DNA from: Luteibacter pinisoli
Lineage (GTDB): Bacteria > Pseudomonadota > Gammaproteobacteria > Xanthomonadales > Rhodanobacteraceae
Assembly: GCF_006385595.1 (NCBI RefSeq)
Contig: NZ_CP041046.1
Span: 3,720,001 to 3,784,000, forward strand
Reading direction: 5' to 3'
Length of the DNA stretch: 64,000 nt
Part shown: in pieces, positions 1 through 8,038 of the stretch
Numbering within the stretch: position 1 is the first letter of the stretch
Layout: each line of letters starts with the position of its first letter
Notes under the pieces: model-generated
What the model saw: only the letters and a program-made list of their open reading frames with translations
Databases searched by the model: none
What the model was told of the DNA's origin: nothing
Program-made: the position numbers and the translations under genes

Positions 1-894
1 AAAGCCTTGATACGGCAGGGGCTGGGCTCGCAACACCGCATTCTCCAGCGAGGCGCGGCCCGGGCCGTCGAACGGACAGCTCGAATCGACCTTCGCGCTA
101 AGCACCTGGCCGCCCGGGATCTGGACGACGTGGACGATGCAGGCTCCCGTGCCGATATTTTCCGGACGCAACCAGTTCTGGGTCACGGCGTTCTGGATGG
201 CGGCGATGTAGGCGGCCTGCTTGCTGTCGTCCTTGCCGTTCTGGCCCGTCTGCCGCTGGGCGGCCGGGGGCAGGTCAGGCAGGCCATCGTCCTTGGCGTT
301 GGCCAGGTCCTTGAGCTGCTGTTCCTTCTGCTTCTTGCTGGTGTCGGCCTTCTGCGTCTGCGCCTTGGCGGCATCGAGCTGCTTGAAGATGTCATCGATC
401 TTCTTCTGCTGCTCTTTCTTCTTTTCTTCCTGCTGGGCGTCCAGCTCGGCCTGGCGCTGCCGCTGCTTCTCTTCCTGCAGTTTCTTCTCGTCGTCGGCCT
501 TCTGCAGCGCGTCGTCGACGATCTTCTGCTGGTCCTTGACGTCAGGCTGCTTCGGCGGCGGCGGCAGCGTCGGCACGGGCACCTTTTCCTGCGGCGGCGT
601 GGGTGCAGGGGTGACCGGCGGCGGAGGCGTCGTGTCGGGCGTCGGCTTGACCTTGGTGGCCTTGGGCGGCGGCGAGCCGGTCGGGCCAATGATGGACGCC
701 TCGATGATCTGCCCGGGCAGCTGGATGGGCGCCGGGCACTTCATCGGGTTCCACTCGGCGGGCAAGCCGATGGCATCGGCCCACTTTTCGTAGTCCGTGC
801 AGGGGATCACCGCGATGGCCAGGAAGGCCACGATGCCCAGATGCAGGAGCGCGGCCAGGACGACCGCGCGAGGCGTACCGTTACGGTTTTCCAT
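1..894 (-). CDS. tolA: TolA, cell-envelope integrity protein (C-terminus cut by window edge)
   Basis: TolA links the inner-membrane TolQR motor to TolB-Pal and helps outer-membrane constriction at division. The frame starts at an ATG (MENRNG) and runs 298 codons to base 1 without a stop, so the 3' end lies outside the window. One N-terminal membrane helix (about residues 9-26) is followed by a Pro-rich stretch, then a Gln/Lys/Glu/Asp-rich helical domain (about residues 115-200), then the start of the C-terminal globular domain with a conserved TolA/TonB-type stretch (AIQNAVTQNWLRP). The start codon overlaps the end of tolR by 14 bases, which implies translational coupling in a tolQRA operon. 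The identification rests on architecture and neighbours. Confidence 0.93.
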   Translation of the reverse strand, partial: MENRNGTPRAVVLAALLHLGIVAFLAIAVIPCTDYEKWADAIGLPAEWNPMKCPAPIQLPGQIIEASIIGPTGSPPPKATKVKPTPDTTPPPPVTPAPTPPQEKVPVPTLPPPPKQPDVKDQQKIVDDALQKADDEKKLQEEKQRQRQAELDAQQEEKKKEQQKKIDDIFKQLDAAKAQTQKADTSKKQKEQQLKDLANAKDDGLPDLPPAAQRQTGQNGKDDSKQAAYIAAIQNAVTQNWLRPENIGTGACIVHVVQIPGGQVLSAKVDSSCPFDGPGRASLENAVLRAQPLPYQGF

Positions 895-1330
895 TCGGCG
901 CGAACTGCGGCTGGCTCATGAGGCCAATTTTGGAAACGCCAGCTGCCTGGAGGATCGGGAGGATCTGGTAGACCTTGCCGTAGCCCACGCGCGCATCGCC
1001 GGCCAGCAGCACCTGCAGCTCCGGGTTGGCGTCGTGGAACGCGGTGATCTTCTTGGTGAACTCATCCACGCTCACCGGCTCGCGCTTGGTGCCGTTGGCG
1101 GTGAGGTAGATCTGGCCCTGCTCGTCCACGGAGACGACGACCGGGTCTTTCTTGTCCTGCAGGGACTTGGCGTTGGTCTGCGGCAGCTGGATGTCCACGC
1201 CGAGATTCATCATGGGCGTGGTGACCATGAAGATGATCAGCAGGACGAGCATCACGTCGATGTACGGCACGACGTTGATCTCGGACTTCAGCTTCCGCTT
1301 GTGGCGGCGATGGACGTTACGCGTGGCCAT
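881..1330 (-). CDS. tolR: TolR, proton-channel subunit of the Tol system
   Basis: A 149-residue ExbD/TolR family protein. A single membrane helix (about residues 20-42) carries the conserved aspartate in the VVPYIDVMLVLLIIF segment, the residue that couples proton flow to movement in this family. The rest is the periplasmic domain (VSVDEQGQIYL and later). With TolQ it forms the inner-membrane motor that energises TolA. It lies 9 bases after tolQ and overlaps tolA, so the three genes should be co-transcribed. Confidence 0.96.
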   Translation of the reverse strand: MATRNVHRRHKRKLKSEINVVPYIDVMLVLLIIFMVTTPMMNLGVDIQLPQTNAKSLQDKKDPVVVSVDEQGQIYLTANGTKREPVSVDEFTKKITAFHDANPELQVLLAGDARVGYGKVYQILPILQAAGVSKIGLMSQPQFAPNGKP

Positions 1331-1339
1331 GGCGTGGGC

Positions 1340-2023
1340 TCAGGCGACGTCGTCGGCGTGGATCTGGCGCTGCAGCACCGACGAGAATTCTTCCTGGAAT
1401 ACCTCGTAGCGCGACGCCACGCGCTCCACCTTGGTGGCGAAGCGGTTGTACGCCCACACGGCCGGGATAGCGGCGAACAGGCCCATGGCCGTGGCGATCA
1501 GGGCTTCGGAGATGTGCGGGGCGACCACGGAAATGGTCACGTCCTTCATTTCGCCCAGGCCCTGGAAGGCGCCCATGATGCCCCAGACGGTGCCGAACAG
1601 GCCGATGTACGGGCTGATCGAGCCGACGTTGGCCAGGAATTCGAGGTTCTGCTCGAGCTTGCCGATCTCGCGGGTGCCGGCCACGCGCATGGCGCGCTCG
1701 GCGCCTTCCATGATGCGGTCGGTGTCGGTGACGCGGCGCTGGCGCTGGCGGGCGAACTCGCGGAAGCCGGCCTCGAAGACGTTCTCGATGCCGTGCTGGC
1801 CATCGCGGTTGCCCACTTCGCGGAACAGGGCGGCCAGGTCGGCGCCGGACCAGAAGCGGTCTTCGAAGGTTTCAGCGTTGCTGTGGGCTTCTTTCAGCTG
1901 GCTGTACTTGCGGATGATGATCACCCACGACAGGAACGAAAAGACCAGCAGGAGCAGCATCACGAGCTGCACGGGCAGGCTGGCTTCCGAAACCAGCTTG
2001 AAAATGTTGAGTCCACCGTTCAT
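1340..2023 (-). CDS. tolQ: TolQ, inner-membrane proton-channel subunit
   Basis: A 227-residue MotA/TolQ/ExbB family protein with three predicted membrane helices: one near residues 17-37 and two in the C-terminal half. The conserved channel segment is visible (GLFGTVWGIMGAFQ, about residues 140-155). It assembles with TolR and acts on TolA across the inner membrane. It follows ybgC by 29 bases, giving the common ybgC-tolQ-tolR-tolA order. Confidence 0.96.
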   Translation of the reverse strand: MNGGLNIFKLVSEASLPVQLVMLLLLVFSFLSWVIIIRKYSQLKEAHSNAETFEDRFWSGADLAALFREVGNRDGQHGIENVFEAGFREFARQRQRRVTDTDRIMEGAERAMRVAGTREIGKLEQNLEFLANVGSISPYIGLFGTVWGIMGAFQGLGEMKDVTISVVAPHISEALIATAMGLFAAIPAVWAYNRFATKVERVASRYEVFQEEFSSVLQRQIHADDVA

Positions 2024-2052
2024 CGCTTGAAGCTCTCCGCCGCGTATCTGGC

Positions 2053-2457
2053 TTAGGTATTAGGGAATGCTGTGGGGAACAGATCCGGGGGGATCTGGAC
2101 GGGACGCATCGAATCGAGGTCGACGCATGCGACGCGCACCGTGGCGCGCACCAGCGTCGTGTCCCCGCGCACGATCTCCTGACCGAACAGCATACTTGCT
2201 GAACGACGTTCTTTGACGGCCAGGGTCACCAGTAGTTCATCATCCAGACGGGCCGGGCGATGGAAATCCAGCTCCATCCCGCGCACCACGAAGCCCAGGC
2301 CGGTGGTCTCGCGCAGGCGGATCTGGTCGATGCCCTGGGCGCGCAACCACTCGCTGCGGGCCCGCTCCATGAAGCGGACGTAGTTGGCGTGGTAGACCAC
2401 CCCGCCTGCGTCCGTGTCTTCCCAGTAGATCCGGACCGGCCACGAAAACGAGCTCAC
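2053..2457 (-). CDS. ybgC: YbgC-type acyl-CoA thioesterase of the tol-pal cluster
   Basis: A 134-residue single hot-dog-fold thioesterase. The N-terminal motif YWEDTDAGGVVYHANYVRF carries the active-site Asp (DTDAGG) typical of YbgC/4-hydroxybenzoyl-CoA thioesterases. Family members hydrolyse acyl-CoA or acyl-ACP and associate with phospholipid synthesis at the inner membrane. Its ATG overlaps the ruvB stop by 4 bases (ATGA), so it is coupled to ruvB as well as to tolQ downstream. Confidence 0.95.
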   Translation of the reverse strand: MSSFSWPVRIYWEDTDAGGVVYHANYVRFMERARSEWLRAQGIDQIRLRETTGLGFVVRGMELDFHRPARLDDELLVTLAVKERRSASMLFGQEIVRGDTTLVRATVRVACVDLDSMRPVQIPPDLFPTAFPNT

Positions 2458-3494
2458 AGGGCCTCCGGGAACAGGTCCGGCTCCACGCCCTGGCGGGGCG
2501 GCGGCGACAGGCCCAGGTGGCGCCAGGCCTTGGCCGAGGCCATCCGGCCACGGGCCGTGCGGATCAGGTAGCCCTGCTGGATCAGGTAGGGCTCGACCAC
2601 GTCCTCGAGGGTGCCACGGTCCTCGCTGAGGGCCGCGGCCAGCGATTCGACGCCCACCGGGCCGCCATCGAAGTTCTCGATGATGATCCGCAGCAGGCGG
2701 CGGTCGAGGTCGTCAAAGCCCTGCGCGTCGACCTTGAGCATATCGGTGGCCGCACGGGCCAGGTCGTGGGTGATCTTGCCGTCGCCACGCACCTCGGCGT
2801 AGTCACGCACCCGGCGCAGGAGCCGGTTGGCGATACGCGGCGTGCCGCGCGAGCGGCGGGCGATCTCCACGGCCCCTTCGAGGTCGCACTCGATCCCGAA
2901 GATCCGGGCGGCGCGGCGGACGATGGCCGTCAGCTCGTCCACGCTGTAGAACTCCAGCCGCTGGATGATGCCGAAGCGGTCGCGCAGCGGGCCGGTGAGC
3001 AGGCCGGCGCGGGTGGTGGCGCCAATCAGGGTGAACGGTGGCAGGTCCAGCTTGATCGAACGGGCCGCGGGGCCCTCGCCGATCATGATGTCGATCTGGA
3101 AATCTTCCATCGCCGGGTAGAGCACTTCCTCCACCACGGGCGACAGGCGGTGGATCTCGTCCACGAAGAGCACGTCGTTCGCTTCGAGGTTGGTCAGCAG
3201 CGCGGCCAGGTCGCCGGCGCGCTCGAGCACCGGGCCCGAGGTGGAACGGACGTTCACGCCCAGCTCGTTGGCGATGACGTGCGAGAGCGTGGTCTTGCCC
3301 AGGCCGGGCGGCCCGAAGATCAGCACGTGGTCCAGCGCACCCTGCCGGCGGCGCGCCGCCTCGATATAGATGGCCATCTGCTCGCGCACCGTCTGCTGGC
3401 CGAGGTACTCGGCAAGGCGCTTGGGACGGATGCTGGCTTCCAGCGCCTCGTCATCCATGGCGGCGGCGGCGGAAATGATGCGGTGCTCGGACAT
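2454..3494 (-). CDS. ruvB: RuvB, Holliday-junction branch-migration ATPase
   Basis: A 346-residue AAA+ motor of the RuvAB complex. Walker A is GPPGLGKTT (about residues 60-68) and Walker B is LFVDEIHRL. Sensor and C-terminal winged-helix regions are complete (GGPVGVESLAAALSEDRGT). The usual N-terminal segment (ALEASIRPKRLAEYLGQ) is present. It is separated from ruvA by kup, unlike the direct ruvAB pairing of many bacteria, and overlaps ybgC downstream. Confidence 0.97.
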   Translation of the reverse strand: MSEHRIISAAAAMDDEALEASIRPKRLAEYLGQQTVREQMAIYIEAARRRQGALDHVLIFGPPGLGKTTLSHVIANELGVNVRSTSGPVLERAGDLAALLTNLEANDVLFVDEIHRLSPVVEEVLYPAMEDFQIDIMIGEGPAARSIKLDLPPFTLIGATTRAGLLTGPLRDRFGIIQRLEFYSVDELTAIVRRAARIFGIECDLEGAVEIARRSRGTPRIANRLLRRVRDYAEVRGDGKITHDLARAATDMLKVDAQGFDDLDRRLLRIIIENFDGGPVGVESLAAALSEDRGTLEDVVEPYLIQQGYLIRTARGRMASAKAWRHLGLSPPPRQGVEPDLFPEAL

Positions 3495-3516
3495 GCCCGC
3501 ATTATGGCATGCCCGG

Positions 3517-5415
3517 TCAGATCTCTACTTGCGCACCCAGCTCGATCAGGCGGTTGCCCGGGATCTGGAAAAACGCCGTGGCGGGCAGCGCATTGCGGGC
3601 GAGGAAGGCGAACAGCTTGTCGCGCCACAGGGCCATGCCGGGGCGGCGTGCGTCGGCCACGATGGTTTCGCGGGACAGGAAGAACGTCGTGTCCATCATG
3701 TCGAAGTCGAGGCCCAGCGCACTGGCCCGGGTGAGCGAGTTCGGGATGTTCGGGTCTTCGGCAAAGCCATAGCGCAGCTGCAGGCCGAAGAAGCCGTTGC
3801 CGTACTCCAGCACCTCCATGCGCTCGTCGTGCTCGGCCACCGGCGTCTCGAGCATTTCCACGGTAAGCAGCACGTTGCGCTCGTGCAGCACCTTGTTGTG
3901 CTTGAGATTGTGCAGCATCGCGTGCGGCACCGAGTTCTGGTTGGCGGTGAGGAACACCGCCGTACCCGGCACGATCAGCGGCGGGTGGTCGGCGATGTTG
4001 GCCACGAAGGGCTCCAGCGCCAGGCCGGACTGCTTGATCTCGCGGACCACCAGGTCCCTGCCCCGCCGCCAGGTGGTCATCATGGTGAAGATCACCACGC
4101 CCAGCACCAGCGGGAACCAGCCACCGTGGGCGATCTTCAGCGCGTTGGCGCCGAAGAAGGACAGATCGGTGATGAGGAAGATGACGCCGACGGCGATGAC
4201 CGCCGACCAGTGCCAGTTCCAGCGGCGCTTGGCCACCACCAGCGCCAGCAGCGTGGTCATGGTCATGGTGCCGGTCACGGCGATACCGTAGGCCGCGCCC
4301 AGGTTGTTCGACGAACGGAAGCCCAGCACGGCCAGGATCACCAGCACGAACAGAAGGCGATTGATCCACGGCACGAAGATCTGCCCGGACATCTCGCGCG
4401 AGGTATGCACGACCGCCATGCGCGGCGAATAGCCCAGCGACATGGCCTCCCGGGTCATCGAGAAGGCACCGGAGATCACGGCCTGCGACGCGATGACGGC
4501 GGCCGCCGTGGCCAGCGCGATCATGGGATAGAGCAGGTCTTCCGGCACCATCTTGTAGAACGGGTTCTCGATCGCGGTCTGGTCGTGCAGCAGCAGCGCG
4601 CCCTGGCCGAAGTAGTTGATCAGCAGGGCCGGCAGCACGAAGAAGAACCACGCCAGGCGGATCGGCTTCTTGCCGAAGTGGCCCATGTCGGCATACAGCG
4701 CCTCACCACCGGTGAGCGCCAGCACCACGCCGCCGAGGGCGATGAACGCCTGGCGGCCGTGCTCCATGAAGAACTTGACCGCATACGCCGGGTTCACCGC
4801 CCAGAGCACCTGCGGATGCGCGACGATCTGGCGCAGGCCCAGCCAGGCCAGCACGAGGAACCACACGCACATCACCGGCGCGAATGCCTTGCCCACCAGG
4901 TCCGTGCCGTGGCGCTGGATGGCGAACAGGACGAACAGGATCACCAGGCAGATGGGTAGCACGTAGGTATCGAGGGTCGGCGCCGCCACTTCGAGGCCTT
5001 CGACCGCCGAGAGCACCGACATCGCCGGCGTGATCACGCCATCGCCGTAGAACAGCGAGGCACCGAAGATACCGATGGCCGCGAGCACCCAGCGGGTGCG
5101 CGGCGAGCCCGCGACGCTGCGCTGGGCCAGGGCCATGAGCGCCATGATGCCGCCCTCGCCCTTGTTGTCCGCGCGCATCACGAAGGTGACGTATTTCAGC
5201 GAGATCACCATCAACAGCGACCAGAAGATGAGCGAGAGCACGCCCAGCACCGCGGTGGGCTGCGGCGTCATGCCGTGCGTGCCCAGCGTTTCCTTCATGG
5301 TGTACAGCGGGCTCGTACCGATGTCGCCGAACACGATGCCGATGGCACCCAGCGCCAGTGTCGCGAGTTTCTTGCCGTGCGCGTTGCGCAGTTCGTCAGC
5401 GTGGCTCATGCCCAT
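3517..5415 (-). CDS. kup: Kup-family low-affinity potassium uptake transporter
   Basis: A 632-residue KUP/HAK/KT protein, the usual length for bacterial Kup. The family hallmark is near the N-terminus (IGIVFGDIGTSPLYTMKET), followed by about twelve membrane helices and a soluble C-terminal domain of roughly 180 residues. It takes up potassium, probably with protons, at the inner membrane. It sits 2 bases after ruvA and 22 bases before ruvB on the same strand, so it appears to be in the ruvCAB transcript. A second ATG lies two codons downstream and could be the start. Confidence 0.96.
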   Translation of the reverse strand: MGMSHADELRNAHGKKLATLALGAIGIVFGDIGTSPLYTMKETLGTHGMTPQPTAVLGVLSLIFWSLLMVISLKYVTFVMRADNKGEGGIMALMALAQRSVAGSPRTRWVLAAIGIFGASLFYGDGVITPAMSVLSAVEGLEVAAPTLDTYVLPICLVILFVLFAIQRHGTDLVGKAFAPVMCVWFLVLAWLGLRQIVAHPQVLWAVNPAYAVKFFMEHGRQAFIALGGVVLALTGGEALYADMGHFGKKPIRLAWFFFVLPALLINYFGQGALLLHDQTAIENPFYKMVPEDLLYPMIALATAAAVIASQAVISGAFSMTREAMSLGYSPRMAVVHTSREMSGQIFVPWINRLLFVLVILAVLGFRSSNNLGAAYGIAVTGTMTMTTLLALVVAKRRWNWHWSAVIAVGVIFLITDLSFFGANALKIAHGGWFPLVLGVVIFTMMTTWRRGRDLVVREIKQSGLALEPFVANIADHPPLIVPGTAVFLTANQNSVPHAMLHNLKHNKVLHERNVLLTVEMLETPVAEHDERMEVLEYGNGFFGLQLRYGFAEDPNIPNSLTRASALGLDFDMMDTTFFLSRETIVADARRPGMALWRDKLFAFLARNALPATAFFQIPGNRLIELGAQVEI

Positions 5416-5417
5416 GG

Positions 5418-6014
5418 TCAGCTTCCCAGCGCGGCGCGCAGCGCCTTGCGGATGATGGCCTCGGCGGTATCGCCTTCCGCGGCCACCTTGGTGACGAGAC
5501 GCGATGCCTCGGGCGGTTTGTAACCGAGCTGCTGCAGGGCCACGGTGGCTTCGCTGACCGGGTCGACCGGTGCGGCGACGCCGCCACTCGTGGCGGGCAG
5601 GCGCACGCCGGTGGCGTCCACGCGGTCGCGCAGTTCCACCACCATGCGCTCGGCGGTTTTCTTGCCGATGCCGGGGATCTTGGTCAGCGCGACGACATCG
5701 CCCGCATGCACCAGCCGGGAGAGTTCATCCGTCGCCACGCCGGAGAGCACGGCCAGCGCGATCTTCGCGCCAATGCCGCTCACCTTGATGAGGTGCCGGA
5801 ACATCGCCCGCTCGGCCTCGCGCAGGAAGCCGTACAGCGCCACGCCGTCTTCCTTCACCGCGTGGTGGGTGAGCAGGGTCACTTCCTGGCCGGTGGCCGG
5901 CAGGTCGTAGATGGTCGACATCGGGGCGTCGACTTCATAGCCGACACCGCCCACGTCCACGAGGAGCGACGGGGGCTGTTTACTGACAAGGGTGCCACGC
6001 AGGCGGCCGATCAT
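5418..6014 (-). CDS. ruvA: RuvA, Holliday-junction DNA-binding protein
   Basis: 198 residues when started at MIGRLRG. A longer in-frame start (METSP) exists five codons upstream but lies inside ruvC; the chosen ATG overlaps the ruvC stop by 4 bases and matches the family N-terminus. An N-terminal OB fold is followed by tandem helix-hairpin-helix motifs (HLIKVSGIGAKIA; LTKIPGIGKKTAERMV) and a C-terminal RuvB-binding domain. RuvA holds the four-way junction while RuvB pumps DNA. Confidence 0.96.
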   Translation of the reverse strand: MIGRLRGTLVSKQPPSLLVDVGGVGYEVDAPMSTIYDLPATGQEVTLLTHHAVKEDGVALYGFLREAERAMFRHLIKVSGIGAKIALAVLSGVATDELSRLVHAGDVVALTKIPGIGKKTAERMVVELRDRVDATGVRLPATSGGVAAPVDPVSEATVALQQLGYKPPEASRLVTKVAAEGDTAEAIIRKALRAALGS

Positions 6015-6532
6015 CGGCGACGTCTCCAAGCCGTGCGGGGAATACCCACGCGCTCAATACTGGATCGGGTGTGGGCATGGGCGATGGCGATCGCCAGGGC
6101 GTCGGCCGCGTCCGCCTGCAGCGGACCCTTCAGGCCGAGGATCATCCCGATCATGTGCTGGACCTGGGTCTTGTCGGCGCGGCCGGTACCGACCACCGCC
6201 TGCTTGACCTCGGTCGCTGCGTACTCGTGCACGACAATTCCCTGGCTGACCACGGCACACACGGCGGCGCCGCGCGCCTGGCCCAGCTTCAGGGCCGAGT
6301 CGGCGTTGCGCGCCATGAACACGCGCTCGATCGCGGCTTCGGCCGGACCGTGCGCGCCAATGATGGCGCAGAGTTCGTCAAAGATGCGTTTCAGGCGCAG
6401 CGGGAAGGTCGCTTCGCCACCCACCACGAGCGCGCCATGCCATACATGGACCAGCGCGCCGTTGTCGGCCACGTCGATCACCCCGACACCCGTGCGCTGG
6501 CTGCCCGGGTCGATACCGAGGATGCGTGTCAT
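6011..6532 (-). CDS. ruvC: RuvC, Holliday-junction resolvase
   Basis: A 173-residue endonuclease of the RNase H-like fold. The first catalytic Asp is in ILGIDPGSQRTG at the N-terminus, the Glu in AAIERVFMARN, and the last acidic residues in the C-terminal ADALAIAIAHAH stretch. It cuts Holliday junctions symmetrically after RuvAB migration. It overlaps ruvA by 4 bases and lies about 45 bases after yebC. Confidence 0.96.
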   Translation of the reverse strand: MTRILGIDPGSQRTGVGVIDVADNGALVHVWHGALVVGGEATFPLRLKRIFDELCAIIGAHGPAEAAIERVFMARNADSALKLGQARGAAVCAVVSQGIVVHEYAATEVKQAVVGTGRADKTQVQHMIGMILGLKGPLQADAADALAIAIAHAHTRSSIERVGIPRTAWRRRR

Positions 6533-6577
6533 GGCGGCGCTGTGCTTCGTGTGCGGGGCGGGTAAGGCCGGGGGGCC

Positions 6578-7324
6578 TTACGCGTGGTCCGCTTCCTGCG
6601 GAAGGATGGCGTTGTGGTACACCTCGTCGACATCGTCGAGGCTACCCAGGCGGTCGAGTAGCTTAAGGAAGTGCTCAAGCGCCTCACCGGTCGGGGTGAC
6701 CAGCGGCCCGTTCGGGCGCATCACCACGTCGGAGCCATCGACATCGAAGCCGGCGGCGACGAGCGCCTTGCGCATGGCTTCCACGGCGATCGGGTCCGCG
6801 GCAAGCAGGACGGTGCCCACGCCGTTTTCGATCACGATGTCTTCGGCGTTGTTCTCGATCGCCGCTTCTTCCAGCTTCGCTTCCACGTCAGCGTCGCCGC
6901 CGGTGTGAATGACCACCTGGCCCACGCGGGTGAACTGGAACGCGACCGAATTGGTGGTGCCCAGGTTGCCGCCGAGCTTGGTCAGCGCCGCGCGCACGTC
7001 GGCGACGGTGCGGGTCTGGTTGTCGGTGACGCAGTCGATGATCAGCGCGGTACCCGCGGGGCCGTAGCCCTCGTAGCGGATCTCGTGCATGTCCGCGCCG
7101 CCCTCGGCACCCGAGCCGCGCTTGATCGCGCGGTCGATGGTGTCCTTGGTCATGTTGGCGCCCAGCGCCTTGTCCACGGCCGCGCGCAGGCGCGGGTTGC
7201 CGTTGGGGTCGGGCACGCCGCCACGGGTGGCGATGGTGATTTCCCGGATCAGCTTGGTGAACACCTTGGCGCGCTTGGCGTCTTCAGCGTTCTTGCGACC
7301 TTCGATGGACGGGCCTCTACCCAT
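6578..7324 (-). CDS. yebC: YebC/PmpR family DNA-binding protein
   Basis: 248 residues started at MGRGPSIEGRK, the invariant N-terminus of the family (usually MAGHSKW or MGRGPS). An AGGAAA ribosome-binding sequence lies 6-8 bases upstream. The frame stays open for a further 84 codons upstream into non-homologous sequence, so the longer start is rejected. Members bind DNA and some act as transcriptional regulators, while a translation role near ribosomes is also known for the family. Its place between aspS and ruvC is the classic proteobacterial order. Confidence 0.95.
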   Translation of the reverse strand: MGRGPSIEGRKNAEDAKRAKVFTKLIREITIATRGGVPDPNGNPRLRAAVDKALGANMTKDTIDRAIKRGSGAEGGADMHEIRYEGYGPAGTALIIDCVTDNQTRTVADVRAALTKLGGNLGTTNSVAFQFTRVGQVVIHTGGDADVEAKLEEAAIENNAEDIVIENGVGTVLLAADPIAVEAMRKALVAAGFDVDGSDVVMRPNGPLVTPTGEALEHFLKLLDRLGSLDDVDEVYHNAILPQEADHA

Positions 7325-7385
7325 GAGCGTTTCCTGACGATACCGGACGGACAGGGGCGGGATTCTAGCGGAACTGGGACAAGAG

Positions 7386-8021
7386 CTACACCAGCGGGGT
7401 ATCGAAGTGCCCTTCGCGGAGGAAAAAAGCCGCCTGGCGGGCCACGTCGGCCGAGACCAGCATGCCGGTGTGGCTGGTTTCCAGGATGCAGTGGTCGGCC
7501 AGCCCCGGCAGGCGGGTTTCCTCCACGCCGACCGAGCCGTCGTGCTCCAGGCCGACATCACCGATGAGCGAGCCAAGGCCCACCTGCTGGCGGCCGGCGA
7601 TCATCCCGACCTCGCGCGGGCCGTCCCAGTGGTCCAGCCCATGGGCCAGCAGTTCGCGAGAACGGCCAAGCAGGACATCCCCACCCCAGTGGTGGGTGAG
7701 CCCGCGCGCCGCGCCGCTGCCATTGAGCGGCGAGCCCAGGCAGACGATGCGGCCGCCCGGCTCGTCCATCTCACGGCAGGCCAGCAGGGCAAGGATGCCG
7801 CCCAGGCTGTGCCCGACGATATGGACCGGACCCGGCGCCAGCGCGCGGATACGCCGGCGCAGGCGCTCGATCGCCTGCTCCGGGGGCGCCGCCACGCTCA
7901 TGTACTCGAACTGATGGACGCGAAAGCCTTCCTCGCGCAGCCGCCGGTGCAGCATGGCCATGGCAAAGCCGCGCATCCATAGCCCATGGAGCAGGATGAC
8001 GTCGGGCGGCGAGGCATTCAT
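7386..8021 (-). CDS. Alpha/beta-hydrolase, lipase/PGAP1-like
   Basis: A 211-residue alpha/beta-hydrolase without a clear signal peptide. The oxyanion segment is VILLHGLWM (residues 8-16), the nucleophile elbow is GHSLGG (about residues 70-75), and a candidate catalytic His is near the C-terminus (TSHTGMLVS). The substrate is unknown; the short lid suggests an ester or thioester hydrolase. It starts 17 bases after aspS and precedes yebC by about 60 bases, so it probably shares the aspS transcript. Confidence 0.85.
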   Translation of the reverse strand: MNASPPDVILLHGLWMRGFAMAMLHRRLREEGFRVHQFEYMSVAAPPEQAIERLRRRIRALAPGPVHIVGHSLGGILALLACREMDEPGGRIVCLGSPLNGSGAARGLTHHWGGDVLLGRSRELLAHGLDHWDGPREVGMIAGRQQVGLGSLIGDVGLEHDGSVGVEETRLPGLADHCILETSHTGMLVSADVARQAAFFLREGHFDTPLV

Positions 8022-8038
8022 CAGCTGGGCGTCGGCGA

